Below, piece by piece: positions 35,003 to 43,810 of a stretch of 64,000 nucleotides of DNA. Numbering within the stretch: the first letter of the stretch is position 1; each line of letters starts with the position of its first letter. Under the pieces are notes generated by a model. The model had not been told where the DNA came from. It searched no databases and saw only the letters and a program-made list of their open reading frames with translations. Source of the stretch: an uncultured bacterium (GTDB lineage Bacteria > Cyanobacteriota > Vampirovibrionia > Gastranaerophilales > Gastranaerophilaceae). Location of the stretch: assembly GCA_900319365.1 (NCBI GenBank), contig ONOE01000005.1:62001-126000 (forward strand), in the 5' to 3' direction. The translations under genes and the position numbers were made by a program.

Positions 35003-36165
35003 TGTTCATAGATATAGCTTGTAACCAATTAAAAAAATATAACCAGAATGCATACGGAGATTATTTCGTATCAAAAAGAAAACCTGATGAAGAACGACTT
35101 ATTGCGGTTTTATCAGACGGCTTGGGCTCGGGTATTAAAGCAAACATTTTATCCTGTATGACTGCAACTATGCTTTTAAAATTTGTCGAAGGCGATCAAA
35201 TTCCGATAAAAGATGCGGCAGAAATCGTTATGAACTCTTTGCCTGTTTGTCAGGTCAGGAAAATAAGCTATTCTACTTTCTCAATAGTTGATGCAAACGA
35301 CGAAGGGCACGCAAAAATTGTCGAAGAAGGAAATCCCGATTTCATTTGGATAAAGAACGGAGAAGTTCAAAAGCCGTCATTTGAAGCCATTCCGTCAAAA
35401 ACTCACAAAAACCGCTGCATGAAAAGCTACAAAATCGAATTGAATTTAGGTCACAGATTAATATTTTGTTCTGACGGAATTACACAATGCGGCTTGGGCA
35501 ATGAAAAATTAAAACTCGGGTTAAGACGCAGCGGGTTAATTGCACTTGTGTTGGAAAAATTAAAAGAAGAACCCGAAATTTCCAGTCAGGAATTGTCAAA
35601 ATACATCGTTCATCAGGCAAGAAACATTGAAACAGACAGAAAGCCCAAAGACGATATGTCGGCACTTGTATTGTATTGCAGAGAACCGAGAAAATCTCTT
35701 GTATTTACGGGACCTCCGTTTAATCAAAAAAATGATGCAATGTATGCAAAAGAGTTTTGGGATTTCAAAGGCAAAAAGGCAATTGCCGGCGGAACAACCG
35801 CAAATTTAATTTCAAGAGAATTAAATATCCCGATTACAATGGATAAAACAATAAGTATAGGTAAACTCCCGAGCTGCTCTTATATGGAGGGGGTTGATCT
35901 TGTAACGGAAGGCATTTTGACCCTGACACAAACACTTGAATACTTAACAAACGAGCAATGGGATATTGACAATGCAGCAGGGAAATTGGTACAATTCTTA
36001 TTAGATAGTGATTGTATCCATTTCATGGTCGGTGCAAAAATAAATCAGGCACATTACAATCCTAATATGCCTATAGAAATAGAAATTCGCAAAAATATCA
36101 TCAAAAAAATCAAAGCGGTTTTACAGGACAAATATTATAAAAAAGTTAGTGTACAGTATATGTAG
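35002..36165 (+). CDS. SpoIIE-family PP2C-type phosphatase of the hydrogen module
   Basis: The 387-residue protein has PP2C/SpoIIE metal-binding segments: AVLSDGLGSGIKANILS (about 36-52), LIFCSDGITQCGLG (about 153-166) and PKDDMSALVLYCRE (about 215-228). The remaining ~160 residues form a second domain without a motif I can name (it contains AGGTTANLISRELNIP and SYMEGVDLVTEG). Its ATG overlaps the stop of the HydS-like gene, which fits a sensor-effector pair. Targets would be serine/threonine-phosphorylated partners, perhaps anti-anti-sigma-like proteins; none is encoded nearby. Confidence 0.87.
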   Translation: MFIDIACNQLKKYNQNAYGDYFVSKRKPDEERLIAVLSDGLGSGIKANILSCMTATMLLKFVEGDQIPIKDAAEIVMNSLPVCQVRKISYSTFSIVDANDEGHAKIVEEGNPDFIWIKNGEVQKPSFEAIPSKTHKNRCMKSYKIELNLGHRLIFCSDGITQCGLGNEKLKLGLRRSGLIALVLEKLKEEPEISSQELSKYIVHQARNIETDRKPKDDMSALVLYCREPRKSLVFTGPPFNQKNDAMYAKEFWDFKGKKAIAGGTTANLISRELNIPITMDKTISIGKLPSCSYMEGVDLVTEGILTLTQTLEYLTNEQWDIDNAAGKLVQFLLDSDCIHFMVGAKINQAHYNPNMPIEIEIRKNIIKKIKAVLQDKYYKKVSVQYM

Positions 36166-36176
36166 GAGCAAGAAAT

Positions 36177-36431
36177 ATGGCTAAAGTTAATGTAAAAGTA
36201 TGTTTAGGAACAACCTGTTTTGTTATGGGATCTTCAAATTTGCAGGAATTAATCGATTTGGTTCCGAAAAAATACGGCGACAAAGTTGATGTTGCAGGTT
36301 CTCCGTGCTTGGGACTCTGCTCTATTGATTGGGAATTTTCAAAAGCACCTTATGTAAAAGTAAATGATACCGTAATCAAAGAAGCTACGGTTGAAAAAGT
36401 GCTTGAAGAAATTGACAAACAATTAAAATAA
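36177..36431 (+). CDS. Thioredoxin-like 2Fe-2S ferredoxin (second copy)
   Basis: The 84-residue protein shows CLGTTCFVMGSSNLQEL (8-24) and SPCLGLCSIDWE (about 41-52), the C-x4-C...C-x3-C ligands of NuoE-type ferredoxins. It follows the phosphatase by 11 bases, with AGGAGCAAG as ribosome site. Its position between the sensory module and the hydrogenase suggests it serves as electron carrier to or from the hydrogenase. Confidence 0.85.
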   Translation: MAKVNVKVCLGTTCFVMGSSNLQELIDLVPKKYGDKVDVAGSPCLGLCSIDWEFSKAPYVKVNDTVIKEATVEKVLEEIDKQLK

Positions 36432-36552
36432 AATTTTATAAAATATTTCAAAAAATTGTACAAAAATATGTAGAAGCGGTGTTTTACTTATACATTTTTT
36501 ATTTTTGTGCAATAATAAAGTAAATTAGGAAATAGCAAGAAGGATAAATGAT

Positions 36553-38022
36553 ATGAGCGTAAATACCCCGAATAAACAGACTTCGCACTTAAAGCGAGAA
36601 ATATTGGTAAGATTAATAAAAGCATACTTAGGTGATAACTATGCGGAAGATGTAAGATTAATTCCTTACAGAATGCGTCCGCAGGGAAGTGATATTCAAT
36701 TCAGATGTTGTATTCATAAAGAAAGAGCTATTTTAAGGGATAGAGTTATTGCCGGATTAGGCTTTGACATTGAAGAAGCACAGGACTGGGAATTGTTATC
36801 CGATTTAGCCGTAAAAGCTTTGGATAGAAAAACTCCAGAAGAACATCCGCTAACACTTTTACAAACAGCATGCAACGAATGTGTTCCCGCAAGAATCCAT
36901 GTAACGGATTTATGCCAGGGGTGTGTTGCAAGACCTTGCGAATCTGCTTGCAGATTTGGTGCAATCAAGGTTGTTAACGGCAAATCACATATCGACCAAA
37001 CAAAATGCAAAAGCTGCGGATTATGCGCTCAGGTTTGTCCTTTTCAGGCAATAACAAGAATTATCGTTCCTTGTGAACACGCATGTCCTGTAGGCGCAAT
37101 CGCAAAAGACGAGGACGGCTTAACAAGAATTGACCACGAAAAATGTATTTCTTGCGGCAAATGCGTAAAAGCTTGTCCGTTCGGCGCTGTTCATAAAAAA
37201 AGCCAGCTTATAGATATTTTGAAAAATATTAAAGCTAAAAAACAGGTTATTGCAATGGTTGCCCCCGCAATAATGGGTCAATTGCCTTGCACCCCGCAGC
37301 AATTAAGAGAAGCGATTATTGACCTCGGCTTTGCAGATGTTGTAGAAGTCGCAGTCGGCGCTGATGTTACATCAGAAACAGAATCAAAAGAATTTAAAGA
37401 AAGAGTAATCGAAAACGGCGATCCGTTTATGACAACTTCTTGCTGTGCTGCTTATAACGAGCTTGTTGAAAAGCACATACCCGAATTAAAAAGATACAGA
37501 TCAACTGCAAAAACTCCCGCATACTATACGGCAGAAATCGTAAAGAAAGAAAATCCGAATGCGGTTACGGTATTTTTCAGCCCTTGTGTTGCAAAAAGAC
37601 GTGAAGCGCTTCAAAACCCGAATATAGATTATGTTTTAAGCTTTGAAGAACTCGGAGCATGGTTTATTGCAACGGGAACTCAGGTTGCGGAGTACAAAGG
37701 GGAAGAATATACCAAGAAAGCATCCGCAGAAGGCAGAAATTATGCTGTTACCGGTGGTGTTGCAGGTGCGGTAAATGCTTTGCTTGATGATAAAGACAAG
37801 GCTAAACCGTATTACGTTGACGGATTAGACAAAGCATCAATCAGAGATTTGAAAAAATTCGCCAAAAACGGTAAATGCGATTTGGGCAATTTGATAGAAG
37901 TTATGGCATGCCCCGGAGGCTGCTTAGGCGGTCAAAATACAATCAATGCATATCGACCTGCCGCAAAGCAACTTGCAGAATATGTTAAAAACAGCCCTGA
38001 TATTAAAGAAATAATTAAATAA
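36553..38022 (+). CDS. [FeFe]-hydrogenase, group B-like
   Basis: The 489-residue protein has an N-terminal cap with several cysteines (107/110, 121/124/129/133), two ferredoxin-type [4Fe-4S] motifs (C152/155/158/162 and C198/201/204/208) and the H-cluster domain: TTSCCAAYN (C297 probable proton-transfer, C298 ligand), FSPCVAKRRE (C345) and EVMACPGGCLGGQ (C453, C457). It reversibly makes H2 from reduced ferredoxin. The usual Pro after TSCC is Ala. It lacks a standard N-terminal 2Fe-2S domain; the small ferredoxin upstream may compensate. A promoter (TTATAC-N17-AATAAT, 36488-36516) may drive it separately. HydEFG maturases are not in the window. Confidence 0.92.
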   Translation: MSVNTPNKQTSHLKREILVRLIKAYLGDNYAEDVRLIPYRMRPQGSDIQFRCCIHKERAILRDRVIAGLGFDIEEAQDWELLSDLAVKALDRKTPEEHPLTLLQTACNECVPARIHVTDLCQGCVARPCESACRFGAIKVVNGKSHIDQTKCKSCGLCAQVCPFQAITRIIVPCEHACPVGAIAKDEDGLTRIDHEKCISCGKCVKACPFGAVHKKSQLIDILKNIKAKKQVIAMVAPAIMGQLPCTPQQLREAIIDLGFADVVEVAVGADVTSETESKEFKERVIENGDPFMTTSCCAAYNELVEKHIPELKRYRSTAKTPAYYTAEIVKKENPNAVTVFFSPCVAKRREALQNPNIDYVLSFEELGAWFIATGTQVAEYKGEEYTKKASAEGRNYAVTGGVAGAVNALLDDKDKAKPYYVDGLDKASIRDLKKFAKNGKCDLGNLIEVMACPGGCLGGQNTINAYRPAAKQLAEYVKNSPDIKEIIK

Positions 38023-38057
38023 GTGCAAAATTTGCAGCTATTTAAAGAACATAGATT

Positions 38058-38095
38058 AAATAAAGACTTGTTTATTTTGACGCAAGTCTTTATTT
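38058..38095. terminator. Bidirectional terminator after the hydrogenase gene
   Basis: AAATAAAGACTTG pairs with CAAGTCTTTATTT, a 13-base perfect stem between the hydrogenase gene and the convergent receiver-domain gene. Confidence 0.8.
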
Positions 38096-38103
38096 ATGCA
38101 TTT

Positions 38104-39408
38104 TTATTTATTGTATTCTTTAACAAGAGAGTCTGCCCATTTGATTATGGCGGGAATTTCGTAAGGTTTGGGGATATACAAATCAGCGCCCGTATTCAAG
38201 ACAAGCTCTTTATCGTGAATTATTGAAGTTGCTATGATTTTTGAATTTCTGAAAATCGCAGATGATTTTAATTTCGCACAGAATTTCAAACCGTTTTGTT
38301 TTTCCAAATCTCCCGCATCCACTATAAACAGAGCAGGCGGTTCGGTTTTTGCAGGGGGCAGTTTGTATTCATTCATTATTTTTACATTGTACCCTTGCAG
38401 ATTAAATATTGTATACAAAAGGGTTGATAGAGCCTCATCTGTTTCATAGATATAAATATTTTTATTATATTCTCGCTGCTTAACAGAACCTTTCCCCGAC
38501 AATTTCGGTCGGTCCATCAAATAGTTTGATTTTGTCGGCTGTTCCGCCATTCTGCGCAATTGTTCAAGGGTTGATAAAACCTGCCCGCTGTTTTTAAATT
38601 TGCTTATGGCGTTTGACGTTACCCCGATTGTAAAATGAACGAAGTCAGCTCTTTTCCCCGCAAATTCATCTCCTTGCAAAATCAAATACCCTCGTTTTAA
38701 ATCATTTTCATTATAGAATTTACTAACGACGGTATCAAAAGCAAAAATCAGAAATTTTGCAATTTTTTCGGCTTTTATGGTATCTGTTATTACGATAAAT
38801 GAATTTTCGCCGAGTTTTCCCGCATAATCTTTACCTGAAATTGAGGCACGAATAATTGCCGAATAAGTTTGGAGCAATTTATCAGATGCAAGTTCCGTAT
38901 AAGCCTCTTTGTACGCATTGAAATTTTGAATTGTTATATAAAGCATACCCCATTTTTTTTCAAAATTTATCGCTCTTTTTATGGCTCTGAGGGTATAGTT
39001 TTTATTTGGTAAAATGCGTTTTGTGTCAAGATTTGATTCAAATTCACGCCTTAAATGCGCTTCTATTCTTACTCTAAATTCTTTTGAATTAATGGGTTCT
39101 GATAAGAAGTCATCTGCTCCGCTATTTAAAACCTTTATTCTGTCATTTATATCGGCAGATTTTGAAATACCCACAATGACGGGGCGCATATTGTATGTCA
39201 GCGCTCTTATCTGCCTGCAAAAATCCGACAAATCATCATTTATACTATCAGAAATTATAATTAAATCAGGCTCCATATCTTTTATTATTTTTATAGAACT
39301 TAAAAAATCTTTCGAAATAATAACATAATTATAATCAGATGCCAGAAGTTTTTTATATTTTGCCGATAATTCAGGACGTTTATCAATAATAAGAGTTACT
39401 GCTTGCAT
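38104..39408 (-). CDS. Receiver - degenerate GGDEF - receiver protein
   Basis: The 434-residue protein has a first receiver (about 5-125; DLIIISDSIN holds the presumed phospho-Asp, but the conserved Lys near the end is replaced in LSEPINSKE). A GGDEF-fold domain follows (about 145-320), whose active loop reads LGENSF instead of GGDEF, so it should not make cyclic-di-GMP. A second receiver (about 325-430) has intact FIVDAGD and IPKPY. This is likely a phospho-switchable scaffold. It overlaps the histidine kinase gene by 13 bases, so the two are a pair; the kinase is upstream. Confidence 0.78.
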   Translation of the reverse strand: MQAVTLIIDKRPELSAKYKKLLASDYNYVIISKDFLSSIKIIKDMEPDLIIISDSINDDLSDFCRQIRALTYNMRPVIVGISKSADINDRIKVLNSGADDFLSEPINSKEFRVRIEAHLRREFESNLDTKRILPNKNYTLRAIKRAINFEKKWGMLYITIQNFNAYKEAYTELASDKLLQTYSAIIRASISGKDYAGKLGENSFIVITDTIKAEKIAKFLIFAFDTVVSKFYNENDLKRGYLILQGDEFAGKRADFVHFTIGVTSNAISKFKNSGQVLSTLEQLRRMAEQPTKSNYLMDRPKLSGKGSVKQREYNKNIYIYETDEALSTLLYTIFNLQGYNVKIMNEYKLPPAKTEPPALFIVDAGDLEKQNGLKFCAKLKSSAIFRNSKIIATSIIHDKELVLNTGADLYIPKPYEIPAIIKWADSLVKEYNK

Positions 39409-40133
39409 TTTATTCTTATCTGCTCCTCCTGATTTTTGACGGGAAATACAAGCGTAAACGTTATTTTATCAAGTTTAGAATTTGGAATGCTTTCTGATTT
39501 TACGGAGATATTTCCGCCTATTTTTTCGGTTAAATTTTTGGTTATGTATAACCCTAATCCGCTACCTTGGACTTTTCTTGTCAAAGGGTTATCGATTCTT
39601 GAAAACTTGGTAAAGATTTTTTCATAATCGTCTTGGCTGATTTTTAAACCTTTGTTGCTTATTTCTATATAAATATCATTATCTTTGGCACTTATTTCAA
39701 TATTTGTAACCTTATCTTCAAGTGAATATTTTGCGCTGTTTTCAAGCAAATTGGTCATTATTTGCTGAAACTTATCTTTGTCAGCGAAAAGTTTCGGAAT
39801 ATTATTTACATAATTGCAAACAAATTTTTGCGACGAATACTGTGTTTTCAGAATCATAATCGTTTGATCGATTACGGGTTTAATATCAAATTCGTTAAAG
39901 CGCAGGATATCTTTTTTGCGCATTTTCGTAACCGTAAGCATGTTTTCAACCAGATTTATCAACCTTTGCGATTGTTCTTCAATAATTTTTATAAACTTTT
40001 TCTTTGAAGCATCATCAAGCCTGTCCCAAGAGGCAAGCATCGTTTGAGAGAACCCTTTGATTGAAGTTAAAGGCGTTCTCAATTCGTGGCTTATTGTTGA
40101 TATAAAATCTTCGTAATCCTGATTAGTTTCCAT
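39396..40133 (-). CDS. Soluble histidine kinase
   Basis: The 245-residue kinase has no sensor or membrane region. The HisKA domain starts at once, with SHELRTPLTSIKGFSQ (phospho-His16). The ATPase domain has the N-box MTNLLENSAKYS, F-box-like KIFTKFSRID and G2 GSGLGLYITKN. The G1 box reads EISNKGLKIS where DNGxGI is expected, so the adenine-binding Asp is Asn. It may work weakly or depend on partners. It is encoded just upstream of, and overlapping, its probable receiver partner. Confidence 0.87.
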   Translation of the reverse strand: METNQDYEDFISTISHELRTPLTSIKGFSQTMLASWDRLDDASKKKFIKIIEEQSQRLINLVENMLTVTKMRKKDILRFNEFDIKPVIDQTIMILKTQYSSQKFVCNYVNNIPKLFADKDKFQQIMTNLLENSAKYSLEDKVTNIEISAKDNDIYIEISNKGLKISQDDYEKIFTKFSRIDNPLTRKVQGSGLGLYITKNLTEKIGGNISVKSESIPNSKLDKITFTLVFPVKNQEEQIRIKCKQ

Positions 40134-40319
40134 ACCTTGATTATATCAAATTAAACAATAATAACAAATATTAAGATATGTGAAAATAAAATTAAAATTC
40201 TCGAAATCCGCTTATTTTGCTCCTGCTGCTCAATCATAGCCGTATTTGCGGGGCAATTTTTGAATGGAAATATTTTTTATATATTTACACAGGGGAAATA
40301 TAAATATAAGGGAGAAAAC

Positions 40320-42047
40320 ATGTCAATTGCAAAAATATTAGCAACCGACGGACTGGGAGCCATGAAAAAGGGCGTATCTTATGTATCAAAAGAAGCAAGA
40401 GTTGCAATTACTCAGCATACGGCCATAGGCAGACGTTTAAGCGAAGGAGTTCATTCTGCAAGAGAGGCCGTTCATACTCAGATTGAAAAATTGCAAAGCG
40501 CAACGGGAAGCATTACCGAACGTTATAAAAAAGCTTTAATTTTAAGAGGTAACAAAATTGCTTACAAGCTTGTAAGTGATCCTGAATTTGTCGCTCTTTA
40601 TAACAAATATGCAGACAAAACAGGCATAAAACATTTGACTCTCCAAGGCAAAACAGATGCCCAATTTTTTCAGGAAATGATTGAAAAATCAGGTGTAGGA
40701 CCTACAAAATTGGCTCAAATTAAATCAAACGATCCTGAATTTATGTCATCTTTAGACAAATACCCAGAACTTAAAGAAGCAATAGCAAACACAAAAAGCG
40801 GATGTTCTTTTTCAAGAACCGTTGAAGAAGCTCAAAAGGTAATTGATGACTCATTCCCCGAAAGGGGAATTAAAATTACAAAAGAACTTAAAGCAGGAAG
40901 TATCGGTGCTGCATACATTGTAGAACGCAAAGACGGTAGCAAAGCCATAGTCAAAATGCTCAAAAAAGGGGTAGATGAAGAACAGTTAAACCTTGAAGAA
41001 CAAATTATGAAACGTATCATACCCGAATTGGAGGACAGCCCCGAAACAGCAGCCAAAACCACCAAAATGATGGAAAACTTATACAGAGATTGGCGCAAAG
41101 AATTAAACTTCGGCGAAGAAATGGCAAATAACAAGGCGCTTGCTGCAGGTGCAAAAAGATACAAAGTTGCCGACATCAAAAATATTTCAAAAGACGGCAG
41201 ATGCATCATCATGGATATGGCTCACGGTATCCAAATGGATAAATTAGTAAAAATGCTTCAGGATTACAAAGCTAAACCTATGGAATTTGCGACAAAATAT
41301 GCAAAAGAAATTAAAGCTAATCCTTGGTTGAGCGATCCTGAAAAAGTAATGAAACAATTGCCTGAAGTTCTTACAAAAACATTTGACGAACAATTTATGT
41401 TTATGAAAGAAGGCGGCAAAAGTATTATGCACGGCGACCCGCACACAGGCAACTTCTTTATCACAACCGATGAAAAAGGTAAACTTATCCCTGAATTTAT
41501 TGATACGGGCAACTGCGTACAACGTACGGGCGAACAAATTAAAAGCGATATCAACTTCTTTACAAATTACTTTGTCGGCAACTCAGAAGGCGTTGCAAAA
41601 TACTTTATAAATCAATGCGGTTACAAAGGAACAGACAAAGCAGAAGTTATCAAAAAGATTGCTCAAGATATTCAAAATCAAATATTCGGACAAAAACACG
41701 ACATCACAAAATTTGCTGATGTTCAGGCAAATATTCAGGTAATTCTTGAAAAATACGGTTTAAAAATGTCAACTGAAAACGCAACCGCAATGAAAGCTCA
41801 AATGCAATTCTTCTCGGCTATCAGCGAAGCAGGCAAATTATCGGGACAAAGTTTCAACATGATGACAATTCTTAAAGACGTACCTCAAGCAAGTTGGAAT
41901 ATGATTAAACAAGGTACTAACCCGTTCAAAGCATTGAAAGATGCATTCAAATTTGCTTATCACAACCAACAGCAGGCAATGGGTACCGCTTATCAATTCA
42001 CAATAAGTGATGTTGAAAAAGGACTCGGACTTGAATTAAAAGCATAG
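40320..42047 (+). CDS. ABC1/UbiB-like atypical kinase
   Basis: ATG 40320 is chosen because AAGGGAG lies six to twelve bases upstream; a TTG 60 bases earlier has no such site. The 575-residue protein has the UbiB-type core: AGSIGAAYIV (192-201, in place of the Ala-rich AxxASIGQVH loop), IVKMLKK with the probable ATP Lys, catalytic HGDPHTGNF (about 370-378) and metal-binding FIDTGN. The N-terminal KxGQ inhibitory motif is absent. UbiB kinases support isoprenoid-lipid/quinone metabolism, yet no quinone genes are nearby. Its substrate is unknown. It is followed after 38 bases by an unknown gene on the same strand. Confidence 0.8.
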   Translation: MSIAKILATDGLGAMKKGVSYVSKEARVAITQHTAIGRRLSEGVHSAREAVHTQIEKLQSATGSITERYKKALILRGNKIAYKLVSDPEFVALYNKYADKTGIKHLTLQGKTDAQFFQEMIEKSGVGPTKLAQIKSNDPEFMSSLDKYPELKEAIANTKSGCSFSRTVEEAQKVIDDSFPERGIKITKELKAGSIGAAYIVERKDGSKAIVKMLKKGVDEEQLNLEEQIMKRIIPELEDSPETAAKTTKMMENLYRDWRKELNFGEEMANNKALAAGAKRYKVADIKNISKDGRCIIMDMAHGIQMDKLVKMLQDYKAKPMEFATKYAKEIKANPWLSDPEKVMKQLPEVLTKTFDEQFMFMKEGGKSIMHGDPHTGNFFITTDEKGKLIPEFIDTGNCVQRTGEQIKSDINFFTNYFVGNSEGVAKYFINQCGYKGTDKAEVIKKIAQDIQNQIFGQKHDITKFADVQANIQVILEKYGLKMSTENATAMKAQMQFFSAISEAGKLSGQSFNMMTILKDVPQASWNMIKQGTNPFKALKDAFKFAYHNQQQAMGTAYQFTISDVEKGLGLELKA

Positions 42048-42085
42048 ATTAATCAAAAAATTTATTTAGAGATTTTAGAATAAAT

Positions 42086-42916
42086 ATGAATATAAAAGGC
42101 ATACTAAAAACAGGTCTGAACGGCTGTAAAAAAATAATTAAATTCAAAAATGCCGCATTTAAAAACAATGCAGCCATAAGTTCGTTTGCCCAAGATCCGA
42201 TAAATTTTAAAAAGGTAGATTTATCTGCTTATACAAAAGATATGGCTGATATTAAAATTAACAAAATGCAAAATATCAGCTCCACCGAAATTCTTAAAAA
42301 ACAAAATTTTTTAAATGCAGATATTAAAAAATGCGTTACCGCCCTGCAAGGAGATAACCCCAGAGAATATGCAATTCTTGCAGATGAAAAAACGGGCAAA
42401 GTAGTAACAGAAGGAATGGGCAGCATCACAAGATGCAGACTTTTTCTGAAGAATTTCGATTATCCCGTAAAGAAAAAGAAATTAAGCATTTTCCACGGTC
42501 ATATTCCCATAATGACAAAAGCCGGTAAAATGACTTTGCCTGTCAGCTTACAGGATTTCATCGTATTGAATGATTCTCCCGTGCGCAAAATCGTTTCTTT
42601 CGATGCAAAAGGGCGCAGCGCCGTTCTTGAAAAAATGGAGGATTTCAAAAAATTAACCCCCGAAGATTTATCAGACCTAAAAAGCTACTATATGAAAGAA
42701 TTGCTTAATCAATCCCCCAAAGACAAAACCGACGGAATTAAAAAGCTTTATGAATATTCAAAAACTCACCCGCAAGATCTTGCCGTTAAACGTGAAATTA
42801 CAAATGAGATTAATCGATTGCAATATCAAGAAGGCGCAGATAAAATCATAGACGGATTTTGGAAAAAATATTCACAAGATTACAGACTTCGCTACAACTG
42901 CGATTATGTACAATAA
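42086..42916 (+). CDS. Unknown protein downstream of the UbiB-like kinase
   Basis: The 276-residue protein starts with a basic amphipathic region (MNIKGILKTGLNGCKKIIKF) and has no membrane segment. The central part, EYAILADEKTGKVVTEG to SIFHGHIPIMTKAGKMTLPV to SLQDFIVLND, has an H-G-H...S/D spacing that vaguely recalls metal-binding deubiquitinase-like (JAB) or toxin-like folds; this is weak. The C-terminal ~90 residues are helical and charged. Likely in one transcript with the kinase gene, and closed by the terminator at 42929. Confidence 0.65.
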   Translation: MNIKGILKTGLNGCKKIIKFKNAAFKNNAAISSFAQDPINFKKVDLSAYTKDMADIKINKMQNISSTEILKKQNFLNADIKKCVTALQGDNPREYAILADEKTGKVVTEGMGSITRCRLFLKNFDYPVKKKKLSIFHGHIPIMTKAGKMTLPVSLQDFIVLNDSPVRKIVSFDAKGRSAVLEKMEDFKKLTPEDLSDLKSYYMKELLNQSPKDKTDGIKKLYEYSKTHPQDLAVKREITNEINRLQYQEGADKIIDGFWKKYSQDYRLRYNCDYVQ

Positions 42917-42928
42917 AATATCTTTTAT

Positions 42929-42963
42929 AAAATCGGCGCTTGAAAAATCTTGCGCCGATTTTT
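42929..42963. terminator. Bidirectional terminator between convergent genes
   Basis: AAAATCGGCGC pairs perfectly with GCGCCGATTTT over a 12-base loop, followed by T on both strands. Confidence 0.85.
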
Positions 42964-42977
42964 AAATTCGAAGAATT

Positions 42978-43646
42978 TTATATAAATAATTTCAAGCCTC
43001 CAATGCCTGCATTGATTGCGGCATTAAGCCAGTCCATACCGTTTGAAGATTGATTTTGTGCCGCATTGTATGCGTTCTGATTGTATTGAGAACCTGATGC
43101 GGCGTTGCCGTTTGCGATATTGAGATATTGGATAATTCTGTTATTGATTGAAGAATTAATTCCGTTTAAAAGATTTAACAAATTCATTCTGTTTTGAATT
43201 TCCTGCGTATACAAATTGCTTTGCTTTGCAGCCAGATTGTCTGATAAAGTTGCAACCGCCTGAGCTTTATTATTTGTAATGTTTTTAAGATTGTTTAAAA
43301 ATATCGAATTATCAAGATTGCCAAATCTTGAAGCTATATCATTTTTCAAATTTCTCTCCATCGGAGTATAAATGTTATTAATATTTTGAATGCCTTGTTT
43401 TTGCAGAGCATCAAGTTCATTTTGCCATTGTTTGCGCTCGTTATCAGAAATCGAAAAAAGATTTTCCATAGAAGATGCCATATTATTTTGAAGTGAATTG
43501 TACATCCTTGCCTCGGCATCTGACATGTTGTAGTTTGAATGTATTTTATTACCGCTTTTATCAACAGAAGCTATGTCTGTTCCGTTTATCCTGACAGAGC
43601 CTCCGGAATATGACGGATAAGAAACTTTCTTAGACTTTTTAGACAT
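42978..43646 (-). CDS. Asn/Gln-rich helical protein of unknown function
   Basis: The 222-residue protein begins with a basic stretch and a short beta segment (GGSVRINGTDIASVDKSGNK, about 15-34), then NYNMSDAEARMYNSLQ and long Asn/Gln-rich helices (about 55-200), ending in the hydrophobic NAAINAGIGGLKLFI. This layout recalls small phage or pilus-type structural proteins, but no neighbouring gene supports a prophage. AGGAAAGGAT precedes the ATG. It is a single gene between two terminators or promoter regions. Confidence 0.6.
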   Translation of the reverse strand: MSKKSKKVSYPSYSGGSVRINGTDIASVDKSGNKIHSNYNMSDAEARMYNSLQNNMASSMENLFSISDNERKQWQNELDALQKQGIQNINNIYTPMERNLKNDIASRFGNLDNSIFLNNLKNITNNKAQAVATLSDNLAAKQSNLYTQEIQNRMNLLNLLNGINSSINNRIIQYLNIANGNAASGSQYNQNAYNAAQNQSSNGMDWLNAAINAGIGGLKLFI

Positions 43647-43810
43647 AATAAATTTATCCTTTCCTGATCTCGGACACTTTATTATGAACAGTTATTAAAA
43701 AAGAGATGTATATTTACTATTATACCATTCAACCCCCGTTTTCTCCAAGTATAAATTTTCTTGCATGAATATTTGAATTAATAATTTCTTTATCGGATAA
43801 TGTAGATGTT

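Noticed and set aside
40260-40319. TTG-initiated extension of the UbiB-like gene
   Set aside because: The extra 20 residues have no ribosome site, while AAGGGAG fits ATG 40320.
42380-42600. JAB/MPN metalloprotease domain in the 276-residue protein
   Set aside because: H-G-H and a later Asp are present but the full E...HxH...S...D motif is not in order.
43647-43810. SOS box upstream of uvrA
   Set aside because: No clear LexA-type palindrome of any class I know was visible.
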